DNA of 45,445 nt from Eubacteriaceae bacterium (GCA_910574915.1 CAJTCR010000043.1:1-45445); one strand, 5' to 3'. Counted from the stretch's first letter, positions 37,293 through 45,369 are shown. Made by a program: numbers and translations. Notes: a model not told the origin generated them from the sequence alone.

Positions 37293-39802
37293 AGAAAGCG
37301 CTGAACGTCCCGCTGGAAGAATTTCTGCGGCCCTTCTTTGGGCCGTCGGATCGTATCTGCCTGCGGGTATTTGACGACAGAAAGACCGGGACTTTCAAGG
37401 GGGCGAAGCTGGAAACGACGCTCCCCGGTATCCCCGACCTTATGGATACCCTGAAAAAGCATAATGAGAAAAACAGGGGGATTTACTTTGTGGTAAACTT
37501 CGGCGGCCATGAGGACGCGGAGATCACCCGGATCAACGCACAGTTTATGGAGTGCGACGAGTTATCCTTAGACGAACAGCTAAAACAGATCGAGGCGTTT
37601 GCACTGGAACCCTCGTTCATCATAAAAACCCGGAAATCCCTGCATACCTACTGGCTTGTGAAGGACGCGAAGGTGGCGGATTTCCGCCGGGTACAGAAGC
37701 GCCTTGCGGCCCAGTTTCACGGGGATAAGACCTGCGTAAATGAAAGCCGCGTCCTGCGGCTTCCGGGCTTTTATCATTGCAAGGAGGAGCCGGTAGCCGT
37801 GGAGTGCATCCATTTCCGCCCGGAGCTTCGCTATACGCAGGAGGAATTGGAGCGGTATCTGCCGCAGGTCAATGAGGAGGCCGCCACGCTGGGGGCTGTC
37901 CCGGCAAAAGGGACGAGGCAGGGGCTTTCTCTGGTTCTTGGGCGCTGCGCCTTTATGCAGCACTGCCGGGAAAATGCGGCGACGCTTTCAGAACATGACT
38001 GGTATTCCATGATTACGAACCTCGCGGTATTCGAGGGAGGCGAGCAGGCCATCCATGAACTGTCGGCTCTGTATCCACGTTATAAGGCGGCGGAAACCAC
38101 GGAGAAAATCCGGCATTTCTTAGGGAGCGGAACCCGGCCCATTACCTGCCGGGCCATTGCGGAGAAGGGCTTTTCCTGCCCGCGCATGGCGGACGGCTCC
38201 TGCGCCTGCAAGGCCCCGGCGGCCCTCTGCTACCAGCCGATGGCGCTTGACGAGCTTCGGGAAATACTGTCCGCTGCCGAGGTGCATAAATCCCCGGTGG
38301 AGGATGTGCAGGCGGCAAAGCAGTTTGTAAAGGAATCGCTGTATAATATCGAGCCGCTGGATGCCGGGACATTCATAGAATACGAGCTGCGCCAGCATTT
38401 CCACTTAAAGACCGGGGACGCGAAGGCGCTGGCCTCTTATCATCGGGAGTTATATAAGGCGTATGCGGCGAATAAGGAAAACCGGCAGGCAGCGGAGGAC
38501 AACGGCCTGCCGGAGTGGTATGAAATGACGGAGCGCGGCGGCCTGCGGTTCCTTTCCGGGATTCTGGCGAATTATCTCGCTGAGAATGTGAAGGCGTTCT
38601 ATGCGGCCAGCAGCTACTTCTTTTATGAGAATGGTGTGTACCGGGAAAGCGAGGACTTGGCGGCTTCGGCAAAGGTGCGGGAGCGCATGATGCCCCGCTC
38701 GGTGACAATGCAGGCCATCAATGATACCGTGGGCCAGTGGAAAATGCTGGTGCGAAAGCCGGTGTCGGAGATCAACAGCAATCCCTTTGTCCTGAACCTG
38801 CAGAATGGTCTGTATCATGTGCTGGACGATACGTTCAAGGCCCATACGCCGGACTATTTTTCTACCGTCCAGATTAAGGCCGCCTATGCGCCGGACGCGG
38901 AATGTCCGCAGTTTATCAAATATCTGGAAAGTATGCTGGGCGCGGAGGAAATCGCTCTGGTGCAGGAGATATTCGGCTATCTGCTGATCCCGGTAAACAA
39001 GGCGCAGAAATCCTTTGTCTTTGTCGGTGCGCCCAACGCGGGCAAGTCTACCCTGCTCAATGTCATGCAGGAAATCCTGCTGGGGAGCGAAAATGTGTCG
39101 AATATCCCGTGGCAGAACTTGGGCGACCGCTTCAATAAGGCGGAGCTTTTCGGGAAGCTGGCGAATATCTTCGCCGACCTGCCTTCTAAGAGCATTGACG
39201 ATAATGGGATGTTCAAGGCCCTTACCGGCGAGGACTTTATCACCGCCGAGCGGAAGAACAAAGACCCTTTTTCCTTCCGGCCCTATGCCCGGTTTTTATT
39301 TTCCTGCAATGAGATTCCACGCAATTATGGCGACCGGTCGGAGGGCTTTTACCGGCGGCTCATCATTATCCGGTTTGAAAGGTCGGTGCCGAAGGCAAAG
39401 CGTGATCCGAACCTTGCGGAGAAGCTGGCGGCGGAGCGGGACGGTATCCTGATGTGGGCGCTCGCCGGTCTAAAGCGCCTGATTGCCGCGAACTATGATT
39501 TCAGCGAAACCGAACGGACGCGGGGCGAGCTGGAACGCTACCGGATCGAATCAAACAGCGTCTTGTCCTTTGCGGCCATGTACTGCCAGACCGGGGAAAC
39601 CGGCTTTGTGGTGCGTGACGAGCTGTTTCTGCGCTACAAGGAATACTGTGGCAATGCGGGCATGAAGCCGGTATCCCAGACTAACTTCAACAAAGAGCTG
39701 GAAGCCGGATACCCGGAGCTTGTGCGGGGGCGCGATAAGCTCTCCAAGCGCCGGATATGGCGCGGGATCGCCTATGTGGAAGGAGGTGTGGAGGCAGAGT
39801 GA
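37289..39802 (+). CDS. phage primase-helicase (P4/D5 type, SF3)
   Basis: 837-aa; ATG 37289 overlaps the DUF4406 stop. N-terminal primase-like domain (residues 1-200): NRGIYFVVNFGGHEDAEITRINAQFMECDELSLDEQ, PSFIIKTRKSLHTYWLV, CVNESRVLRLPGFYHCK, the RepB/AEP-like pattern with the two acidic residues and H-T-Y-W. A Cys-containing middle part (FSCPRMADGSCACKAPAALCY) follows. C-terminal D5-N plus SF3 helicase: VFVGAPNAGKSTLLNVMQEIL (Walker A), NIFADLPSKSIDDNGMFKALTGEDFITAERK (Walker B region), FLFSCNEIPRNYGDRSEGFYRRLIIIRFE (sensor). Replicative primase-helicase of the element. Confidence 0.93.
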   Translation: MKKALNVPLEEFLRPFFGPSDRICLRVFDDRKTGTFKGAKLETTLPGIPDLMDTLKKHNEKNRGIYFVVNFGGHEDAEITRINAQFMECDELSLDEQLKQIEAFALEPSFIIKTRKSLHTYWLVKDAKVADFRRVQKRLAAQFHGDKTCVNESRVLRLPGFYHCKEEPVAVECIHFRPELRYTQEELERYLPQVNEEAATLGAVPAKGTRQGLSLVLGRCAFMQHCRENAATLSEHDWYSMITNLAVFEGGEQAIHELSALYPRYKAAETTEKIRHFLGSGTRPITCRAIAEKGFSCPRMADGSCACKAPAALCYQPMALDELREILSAAEVHKSPVEDVQAAKQFVKESLYNIEPLDAGTFIEYELRQHFHLKTGDAKALASYHRELYKAYAANKENRQAAEDNGLPEWYEMTERGGLRFLSGILANYLAENVKAFYAASSYFFYENGVYRESEDLAASAKVRERMMPRSVTMQAINDTVGQWKMLVRKPVSEINSNPFVLNLQNGLYHVLDDTFKAHTPDYFSTVQIKAAYAPDAECPQFIKYLESMLGAEEIALVQEIFGYLLIPVNKAQKSFVFVGAPNAGKSTLLNVMQEILLGSENVSNIPWQNLGDRFNKAELFGKLANIFADLPSKSIDDNGMFKALTGEDFITAERKNKDPFSFRPYARFLFSCNEIPRNYGDRSEGFYRRLIIIRFERSVPKAKRDPNLAEKLAAERDGILMWALAGLKRLIAANYDFSETERTRGELERYRIESNSVLSFAAMYCQTGETGFVVRDELFLRYKEYCGNAGMKPVSQTNFNKELEAGYPELVRGRDKLSKRRIWRGIAYVEGGVEAE

Positions 39803-39966
39803 CCGTTTTTGTGACCGGCGGAACCGGAAAAACCGGCTTTTCTTTATTTTTTACGCACAGGAACCAGATAGAGAAAAGAGAGAAAATATTTAGTGTATTT
39901 AATAGAGAGTGCAATTTTCCCGGTTTATCCGGTTCTTTCGGTAAGGCGGCTTTCTGCCCGGCAGAT
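39803..39966. other. spacer with AT-rich segment and ACCGG dyads
   Basis: Between the primase-helicase and the VRR-NUC gene. It has repeated ACCGG units (GGAACCGGAAAAACCGGCTTTT, seen in parts around 39819-39841), a terminator-like dyad, then an AT-rich run, then CCCGGTTTATCCGGTTC around 39918. No gene supported; the frame before ATG 39967 is open, but no ribosome binding site favours a longer protein. Confidence 0.35.
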
Positions 39967-40254
39967 ATGGAGAAAGACATTGTTGCCGCAATCCTGCGGT
40001 ATCTGAAACAGAGGCCCCGGTGCTTTGCATGGAAAACCCACGGCGGGATGTACGGCACGGCGGGTATCCCGGATATTATCGCCTGCATGGACGGCAGGCT
40101 TTATGCCTTCGAGGTGAAGCGGCCCGGCGGGCGGCTCTCCCGGCTGCAGGATGTAACTCTGAAAAAGATTGAGGCCGCTGGCGGCGTGGCTGTTATGGTG
40201 ACTTCGGTGGATGAAGTCAAGAAGGCGCTGGCGGGGAAAGGAGAAGAATTATGA
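39967..40254 (+). CDS. VRR-NUC nuclease
   Basis: 95-aa protein from ATG 39967. VRR-NUC signature: KTHGGMYGTAGIPDIIACMDGRLYAFEVKRPGGRLSRLQDVTLKKIEAAGGVAVMVTSVDEVKKAL, with the metal-binding Asp in GIPD and the ExK motif in FEVKR. Phage VRR-NUC proteins of this size act as structure-specific nucleases in replication or packaging. Its stop overlaps the next ATG (ATGA), so both are co-translated. The weak ribosome binding site at 39967 leaves a small chance of an upstream start. Confidence 0.9.
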   Translation: MEKDIVAAILRYLKQRPRCFAWKTHGGMYGTAGIPDIIACMDGRLYAFEVKRPGGRLSRLQDVTLKKIEAAGGVAVMVTSVDEVKKALAGKGEEL

Positions 40255-40670
40255 CAGCGAAGGAATACCTCGGCCAAGCGTACCGGATCGACCAGCGGAT
40301 CAACAGCAAGCTGGAACAGGTGTCGAGCCTGCGGGCGCTGGCGACCAAAGCGACCTCCACCCTTTCCGACACTCCGCAGGGCGGGAGCCGGGATGTGCAG
40401 GCAATGGAGGCCACCATTGTAAAGATTGTGGACTTGGAGAATGAAATCAATGAGGACATAGACACCCTCGTGGATTTGAAACGGGAAATCGTGGGCGTTA
40501 TCAAGTGCATACAAAACCCGGAATATCAGACGCTTTTGGAGCTTCGGTATCTGTGCTTCTATTCATGGGAGAAGGCTGCCGTGGAGATGGAATATGACCT
40601 GCGGTATATGCACAAGCTCCACCGGAAGGCGCTGGAACAATGCTCGGCATTTATTCCGGCTGGGGAGTAA
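40251..40670 (+). CDS. DUF1492/ArpU-like late transcription regulator
   Basis: 139-aa, ATG 40251, GGAGAAG just upstream. Seen: MTAKEYLGQAYRIDQRINSKLEQVSSLRALATKATSTLSDTP, VDLKREIVGVIKCIQNPEYQTLLELRYLCFYSWEKAAVEMEYDLRYMHKLHRKALEQ, which is the DUF1492 arrangement: N-terminal coiled region and a C-terminal sigma-70 region 4-like HTH with ELRYL..Y.W. In phages of Gram-positives such proteins (ArpU family) activate late genes. Here it is placed just before HNH, terminase and Mom genes, except for the AT-rich gene inserted in between. Confidence 0.88.
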   Translation: MTAKEYLGQAYRIDQRINSKLEQVSSLRALATKATSTLSDTPQGGSRDVQAMEATIVKIVDLENEINEDIDTLVDLKREIVGVIKCIQNPEYQTLLELRYLCFYSWEKAAVEMEYDLRYMHKLHRKALEQCSAFIPAGE

Positions 40671-40720
40671 ACAAAGAGGCACATACAAGTAACGCGAAAG
40701 TATGTGCCTCTTTGTTTTTT
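40668..40720. terminator. bidirectional terminator between the late regulator and the AT-rich gene
   Basis: AACAAAGAGGCACATAC pairs perfectly with GTATGTGCCTCTTTGTT around a 13-nt loop, with T-run TTTTTT on the plus side and A/T-rich on the other. The convergent genes on both sides end within a few bases of it. Confidence 0.85.
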
Positions 40721-41723
40721 AGGAATTGCTGATAAACTTATATTTGTGATATTCTAATATCGAATTATCTACTGTTGATTGCAATTCTAAATAACCGATT
40801 GATTGGTTATCAGATTGCACTTCAATTATATCAATTTTCCCCATGTGTTGTCCGATATTTTTCTTGCGTGACTGCATAATCTGAATTTCTCCCGTCAGAG
40901 AGAATGGAGGATTTTCAATCCAAAATTTTTCAATATGCTTACCATCCTCCTTAAATCTGGCACAGAGAACTATACTTTGAGGAAGGGGCGTTTCACCTAA
41001 CAAGTGTCCTTCAATTTTCATTGCGTCGATATAATAACGGTTGGCAATAGGTTCTCTTTCCGACAGTATTGAATGTATACAATTCAGAACGTCTAAATAT
41101 AATTCAATAAATTTTTCATAGAAATCAATAAAACTGCTAACAGCTATTTCTGGATATTCATGTTCTCTGTATCTGAAAGTAGGAATATGAATATCTCTCT
41201 GTCCCTCTATCACATCCATAAATGAAGAACCACCATAAAGGTCAAGTGTGTGCTTACTGTAATTATAGATAGACTGAATATGCACAACAGTATCATTTTT
41301 CCATAGATTATTTATCGAACGACTTATTTTATCGTTGTCTTTAACTTTATCAATAATTTTTCTTAATGCTACGGCCTTAGCAGAGAAGCCGAGATTTAAT
41401 GCTGAATTTATGTATTGCAAAAGGCAATCTAAGGAATTGGATATGTGCGAAACCCACTCTAAAGCACATTTATTTAAGAGTGTATGTGCATTATAATTCC
41501 ATCCTAAGACATTTACTGAATTATAAAATGGATTTTTTGAGCTTTCGGAAATTGTCTTTTTTCCAATATCTTCATACAATTTTGCTGCGATAACGGTATA
41601 GTTTAAGTACAACATAGAAGTATGTAAAAATTGTTTGGCATCTAAAACATTTTTATTTTTCAAAAAAAGCTCATATTCTTCACTTTGATAGTGATTCATT
41701 TTATCAGTGTATTCTTTCTTCAT
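40719..41723 (-). CDS. AT-rich cargo gene of unknown function, 334 aa
   Basis: Minus strand, ATG 41723 with AAGGAG upstream. Base composition is clearly lower in GC than both neighbours, and it is on the opposite strand inside an otherwise one-way phage block, so it was probably acquired as cargo. The N-terminal two thirds are helical (LNYTVIAAKLYEDIGKK, CALEWVSHISNSLDCLLQYINSALN, AVALRKIIDKVK, SIYNYSKHTLDLYG, FIDFYEKFIELYLDVLNCIHSIL). This resembles HEPN-like proteins of the Cthe_2314/ApeA kind, but the RxxxxH motif is not evident. The last 80 residues are beta-rich (FWIENPPFSLTGEIQIMQS, IIEVQSDNQSIGYLELQ). Phage-encoded or element-encoded defence is a possible role; not proven. Confidence 0.6.
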   Translation of the reverse strand: MKKEYTDKMNHYQSEEYELFLKNKNVLDAKQFLHTSMLYLNYTVIAAKLYEDIGKKTISESSKNPFYNSVNVLGWNYNAHTLLNKCALEWVSHISNSLDCLLQYINSALNLGFSAKAVALRKIIDKVKDNDKISRSINNLWKNDTVVHIQSIYNYSKHTLDLYGGSSFMDVIEGQRDIHIPTFRYREHEYPEIAVSSFIDFYEKFIELYLDVLNCIHSILSEREPIANRYYIDAMKIEGHLLGETPLPQSIVLCARFKEDGKHIEKFWIENPPFSLTGEIQIMQSRKKNIGQHMGKIDIIEVQSDNQSIGYLELQSTVDNSILEYHKYKFISNS

Positions 41724-41877
41724 AAGACTCCTTATCAATATCACACATTATTTTTTGCTTTTTAGTATACTCCATAAATGCTTGTTTTTCAATCTGATAA
41801 TTTAAGAAAGAGGACACTAAAAGACATAGAAAGACACCCTGAAAATCTGGTAGTATTACAATAGCAACAACAGCAGG

Positions 41878-41920
41878 AATACAGCACGGCCTTCGCGGGA
41901 GCAATCTGCGGGGGCTTTCT
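41878..41920 (+). promoter_or_regulatory. leader with AATACAGCACGGCC and hairpin before the HNH gene
   Basis: The 14-mer AATACAGCACGGCC (41878-41891) repeats that at 31260-31273 and is likewise followed by a GC-rich hairpin-like segment (CGCGGGAGCAATCTGCGGGGG) and then CTTTCTTT. Probably a leader terminator or structured regulatory element shared by two units of the phage block. Confidence 0.4.
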
Positions 41921-41946
41921 TTCTGCCCGAAAGGAGGCGGCAGCTT

Positions 41947-42309
41947 ATGCCATACAAACCCAAGCGCCCCTGTTCCTATCCCGGATGCCCGCGCCTGACC
42001 GACGGGCGCTATTGTGAGGAACACCAGAAAATTATCACGGCGCATTATAACAAATACGGGCGCGATCCGGCCAGTAAGCGGCGTTATGGCCGCGCATGGA
42101 AGCGGATTCGTGATCGCTTTATCAGTGAACACCCGCTCTGTGAGAAATGCAAGGAGGCCGGAAAGCTGACTCCTGCAGATGAGGTTCACCATGTAACGCC
42201 ATTGTCGCGCGGCGGAACCCATGACCGGAGTAACCTCATGGCCTTATGTAAGAAATGCCACTCTGAAATTACTGCGCGGGAAGGCGGACGCTGGGAACGC
42301 CGACGGTAA
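41947..42309 (+). CDS. phage HNH endonuclease
   Basis: 120-aa, ATG 41947 with AAAGGAGGCGG upstream. Seen: CSYPGCPRLTDGRYCEEHQ (zinc-binding Cys/His), GRAWKRIRDRFISEHPLCEKCKEAGKLTPADEVHHVTPLSRGGTHDRSNLMALCKKCHSEIT, with the HNH core DEVHH...N..LCxxCH. These small HNH proteins precede terminase genes in many Gram-positive phages and support packaging. The position right before the small terminase subunit agrees. Confidence 0.93.
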   Translation: MPYKPKRPCSYPGCPRLTDGRYCEEHQKIITAHYNKYGRDPASKRRYGRAWKRIRDRFISEHPLCEKCKEAGKLTPADEVHHVTPLSRGGTHDRSNLMALCKKCHSEITAREGGRWERRR

Positions 42310-42429
42310 GCAGGGGGGAAGAAAATCTCTACGCCGGGCCGGGCGGGCAGCGGGCGTGGGGTATCGCGTGAAAAAACGCGCTTTCAAGTTGGGTATATAC
42401 CCGCAGTTTCAAGGAAGGAGGTGGCGGCT

Positions 42430-42972
42430 ATGGCAAACGGCCACGGAGGCGCGCGGATCGGCGCGGGCCAGAAGAAAAAAGCGTTGTCGGATAAAATCGT
42501 GGAAGGCAACCCCGGCAAGCGTAAGCTGACGGTCATGGAGTTTTCGGATACCGCCGACCTTCAAGGGGAGCAGATGCCGCCGCCCCGTGATTTTCTGGCG
42601 GCGCAGCAAAAGAGCGGCAGAGAGCTTCTAGCCGTGGAGGTCTATGAGCGCACATGGGCGTGGCTCCATGAACGGGCCTGCGACCACCTGATCCCGGCGC
42701 AGATTTTAGAGCAGTACGCTATGGCGATCTCCCGCTGGATACAGTGCGAGGAGGCAATCTCGGAGTTTGGCTTTCTTGCCAAGCACCCGACTACCGGCAA
42801 TGCGATCCCGTCGCCCTATGTTTCCATGAGCCAGAGCTTTTCCAAGCAGGCCAACAACCTGTGGTTCCAGATTTACCAAGTCGTCCGGGAGAACTGCTCC
42901 GCCGAGTACAAAGGGGCAACCCCGCACGACGATATGATGGAGAAGCTCCTTTCCGCCCGGCGCGGCGGTTAA
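42430..42972 (+). CDS. small terminase subunit (P27 family)
   Basis: 180-aa from ATG 42430, 8 bp after AGGAGG (a GTG at 42421 is less likely). P27-like layout: N-terminal HGGARIGAGQKKKALSDKIVEGNPGKRKL, then PPPRDFLAAQQKSGRELLAVEVYERTWAWLHERACDHLIPAQILEQYAMAISRWIQCEEAISEFGFLAKHPTTGNAIPSPYVSMSQSFSKQANNLWFQIYQVVRENC. It recognises phage DNA for packaging. The large subunit that usually follows is not in the window, so Mom genes and the truncation come first. Confidence 0.88.
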   Translation: MANGHGGARIGAGQKKKALSDKIVEGNPGKRKLTVMEFSDTADLQGEQMPPPRDFLAAQQKSGRELLAVEVYERTWAWLHERACDHLIPAQILEQYAMAISRWIQCEEAISEFGFLAKHPTTGNAIPSPYVSMSQSFSKQANNLWFQIYQVVRENCSAEYKGATPHDDMMEKLLSARRGG

Positions 42973-42997
42973 AATTAAGTTTTAACGGAGGTTGAAC

Positions 42998-43585
42998 ATG
43001 AATATTTTGCAGCTCCCTTTGGAGGAGGTACACCCTTATGAAAATAATCCGAGAAAGAATGATAATGCCGTGGACGCGGTGGCGGCCAGTATTAAGCAGT
43101 ACGGTTTTCTCGTCCCGCTGGTGATCTCTGCCGAACATGAGATCATTGCCGGGCATACCCGGTACAAGGCGGCGGGGCGGCTTGGCCTTTCCACGGTTCC
43201 CTGCGTTATTGCCGACGAGCTGACTGAGGATCAGATCAAAGCCTTCCGTCTGGCGGACAATAAGGTGGGCGAGCTGGCACAATGGGATGTGGATTTGCTT
43301 CCGTTGGAGCTGGCGGACATTGCGCAGGATATGACGGTGTTCGGTTTTGAGAGCATTTCCGAGGAGGAATTTGGCGAGGAATTTACGCTGGATTCCGGTG
43401 AGAAAAAGCCCTACCAGCAGATCAGCCTTACCCTGCACGACAAGCAGGCGGAGCTTATCATGGCCTGCATTGATTACGTCCACGCCCACGAGGAGGTGGG
43501 GGAAACCTTCGGCAATGAGAACCGGAAGGGCAACGGCGTGTATGAGGTGGTGAGGCAATGGGCCGAGCAAAAGAAATTAGTCTGA
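42998..43585 (+). CDS. ParB-like (sulfiredoxin-fold) protein next to Mom
   Basis: 195-aa; ATG 42998 after GGAGGTTGA. ParB/Srx-fold core at residues 1-100: LQLPLEEVHPYENNPRKNDNAVDAVAASIKQYGFLVPLVISAEHEIIAGHTRYKAAGRLGLSTVPCVIADELTEDQIKAFRLADNK, with the nucleotide-binding box IIAGHTRYKAA. After this a shorter tail (FGFESISEEEFGEEF, then YQQISLTLHDKQAELIMACIDYVHAHEEVG). Phage ParB-like proteins often lie next to DNA-modification genes; a CTP- or ATP-dependent role at the DNA is a family-based guess. It overlaps the first mom gene by 28 bp. Confidence 0.9.
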   Translation: MNILQLPLEEVHPYENNPRKNDNAVDAVAASIKQYGFLVPLVISAEHEIIAGHTRYKAAGRLGLSTVPCVIADELTEDQIKAFRLADNKVGELAQWDVDLLPLELADIAQDMTVFGFESISEEEFGEEFTLDSGEKKPYQQISLTLHDKQAELIMACIDYVHAHEEVGETFGNENRKGNGVYEVVRQWAEQKKLV

Positions 43586-44301
43586 AAGTGATACCGGGGA
43601 AGGTGGCAAACCCTTTCATGCGGCGGCACCATTACAGCGGCACGGTGGTAAACAATAGCTGCCTGCATTTTGGCGTATTCTTAGATGGGCGGCTTCATGG
43701 CGTTATGAGTTACGGGCCGAGCCTGAACAAATCCAAAATCCTGCCGCTGGTGGCCGGGACTGGCTGGAATGAGTATCTGGAATTAAACCGGATGGCCTTT
43801 GACAGCGTCCTCCCGCGCAATTCCGAGAGCCGGGCAATTTCCCTGAGCATTAAGCTGCTCAAAAAGTATGCGCCCCATGTCAAGTGGATCATCAGCTTTG
43901 CGGATGCCTGCTCCTGCGGCGACGGGGCGATCTACCGGGCCAGCAATTTTATCCTGACCGGCATTAAGGAAAATGAGGCGCTGTGCCTGCTGCCGGACGG
44001 CACGAAAATCCACAAACTGACACTGGAAGCAAACCCGCTGGCCCCACGAAAGGAGCTGGGCGGGCGTTCCTTCTTTGACGTGACGGACGGCAATTTTAGC
44101 TGGGGCCGGTATATGGAGGCAGCAGGCGGCACATTGCTTTCCGGCTACCAGCTCCGCTATATCTATTTCATAGACAAGGCGAAGCGGAAAGATTTGACCG
44201 TCCCGGAAATCCTCTATTCCCGCATTGATGAGCTGGGGGCCGGGATGTATAAGGGCGAAAAAATGACACTGGCCGAGCGCCATGTGGGAAAGGAGGCGTA
44301 A
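43558..44301 (+). CDS. mom: Mom-like DNA base-modification protein 1
   Basis: 247-aa, ATG 43558 inside the end of the ParB-like gene. Mom-type features: HHYSG at residues 24-28 (His-Tyr pair), GVFLDGRLHGVMSYGPS, the LNRMAFDSVLPRNSESRAISLSIKLLKKYAP block (NRMA...N..S..I), and SFADACSCGDGAIYRASNF, with Asp116 and Tyr126 ten residues apart, the pattern I recall for the active site of Mu Mom. Mu Mom is a GNAT-fold enzyme that converts adenine in phage DNA to a carbamoylmethylated form resistant to many restriction enzymes. Same direction and only 2 bp before the second copy. Confidence 0.85.
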   Translation: MGRAKEISLKVIPGKVANPFMRRHHYSGTVVNNSCLHFGVFLDGRLHGVMSYGPSLNKSKILPLVAGTGWNEYLELNRMAFDSVLPRNSESRAISLSIKLLKKYAPHVKWIISFADACSCGDGAIYRASNFILTGIKENEALCLLPDGTKIHKLTLEANPLAPRKELGGRSFFDVTDGNFSWGRYMEAAGGTLLSGYQLRYIYFIDKAKRKDLTVPEILYSRIDELGAGMYKGEKMTLAERHVGKEA

Positions 44302-44303
44302 GG

Positions 44304-45050
44304 ATGGGCCGGGCAAAAGAGATTGTGATGAAAGTGATCCCCGCAAAGGTGGCGACCCCGTTTATGAAGGCCCACCATTACAGCGGCAAGGTGGTGAATA
44401 ACAGCACGCTCCATTTTGGCGTATTCTTGGACGGCCAGCTCCACGGCGTTATGAGCTACGGGCCGAGCCTCGATAAGTCAAAAATAATCGGGCTGGTGAA
44501 GGATACCGGCTGGAATGAATTTCTGGAACTGAACCGGATGGCCTTTGACAGCTACCTTCCCCGCAATTCCGAGAGCCGGGCGATCTCCATGAGCATTAAG
44601 CTCATAAAGAAATATGCGCCGCAGATTAAATGGATCATCAGCTTTGCCGACGCTTGCTCCTGCGGGGACGGCACCATTTACCGGGCCAGCAACTTTGTCC
44701 TGACCGGCATCAAGGAAAACTTAAACCTTGCGGAGCTTCCCGACGGCTCCCGCGTCCATAAGATGACGTTAGCCAGCAACCCCACTTCTCCCCGAAAGGA
44801 GCTGGGCGGCCTGACTTTTTTTGATGTGACGGGCGGCACCTATAACTTCAAGAAATATCTGGACTATGTGGGAGCCACGCCGATCCCCGGCTACCAGCTC
44901 TGCTATATCTACTTCATAGATAAGAAAAAGCGGCAGGATTTGACGGTGCCGGAGGTGCCGTTCTCCATGATCGACGAGCTGGGGGCCGGGATGTATAAGG
45001 GCGAGAAGGTATCGCAGGCCGAGCGGCACAGCAGGCTTACGCCGGAGTAA
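44304..45050 (+). CDS. mom: Mom-like DNA base-modification protein 2 (tandem paralogue)
   Basis: 248-aa, ATG 44304, two bases after the first copy; AGGAGG upstream is inside the first gene's end. The same landmarks as the first: HHYSG, GVFLDGQLHGVMSYGPSLDKSKI, LNRMAFDSYLPRNSESRAISMSIKLIKKYAP, and SFADACSCGDGTIYRASNF (same spacing). Both copies are close along the entire length, with most changes in the C-terminal third (KENLNLAELPDGSRVHKM versus KENEALCLLPDGTKIHKL), so they arose by tandem duplication and are both apparently intact. A heterodimer or different substrate range is possible. Com-like control is not seen directly upstream. Confidence 0.85.
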   Translation: MGRAKEIVMKVIPAKVATPFMKAHHYSGKVVNNSTLHFGVFLDGQLHGVMSYGPSLDKSKIIGLVKDTGWNEFLELNRMAFDSYLPRNSESRAISMSIKLIKKYAPQIKWIISFADACSCGDGTIYRASNFVLTGIKENLNLAELPDGSRVHKMTLASNPTSPRKELGGLTFFDVTGGTYNFKKYLDYVGATPIPGYQLCYIYFIDKKKRQDLTVPEVPFSMIDELGAGMYKGEKVSQAERHSRLTPE

Positions 45051-45065
45051 CGCTCCGGCCATCAT

Positions 45066-45136
45066 GCGCGGATAGGCTAAGGGCAGACCGCCCGCCAACC
45101 GGCGGGAAATGGCGGTTCGATTCCGCACTCCGCGCT
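45066..45136 (+). ncRNA. tRNA-like structure without anticodon arm
   Basis: Acceptor-like arms GCGCGGA (45066-45072) and TCCGCGC (45129-45135) are fully complementary. Inside are TAGGC with AAGGG (D-arm-like, with the GG doublet), a CCCGCC-AACC-GGCGGG hairpin (45091-45106) with a 4-nt loop where an anticodon arm would be, and a T-arm-like GCGG-TTCGATT-CCGC (45112-45126). The middle arm has no 7-nt loop, so this is not a functional tRNA by inspection. It lies just after the mom genes and before the truncated gene. It may be a processing signal, a stable phage RNA or a degenerate tRNA. Confidence 0.5.
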
Positions 45137-45210
45137 CTAAATTTCCGCCCTTGCTTTCCACGGGCTTTCAGGGTAATCTGTCGTCACATTTTGAAAGCGA
45201 GGGATTTACT

Positions 45211-45369
45211 ATGAGCGAACAGTATTTGAAAATCGGCAGCTATACGCCGGAAACAGATGAGGCAGAGGCAGTTACCTGCCGGGAATATTACCGGCAGGGA
45301 TTTATCTTCAAGGACGAAGAAGCCTTCCTGCATTGCCCCATACGCACCAACTTAATTAATCTTCCATAA
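45211..45369 (+). pseudogene. phage protein truncated at the right AT-rich junction
   Basis: Start ATG 45211 (GAGGGATTT upstream). The first 44 codons (MSEQYLKIGSYTPETDEAEA, then REYYRQGFIFKDEEAFLHCP) match phage proteins I recall that continue with more Cys/Asp-rich sequence for about 60 further residues. Here the frame turns into IRTNLINLP and stops at 45367-45369. The sequence becomes AT-rich from about 45344, so the gene was probably cut by an insertion. Confidence 0.6.

Noticed and set aside
45066..45136. canonical tRNA gene
   Set aside because: The middle arm has a 4-nt loop and no anticodon, and the T-stem has a mismatch plus an extra base before the acceptor.
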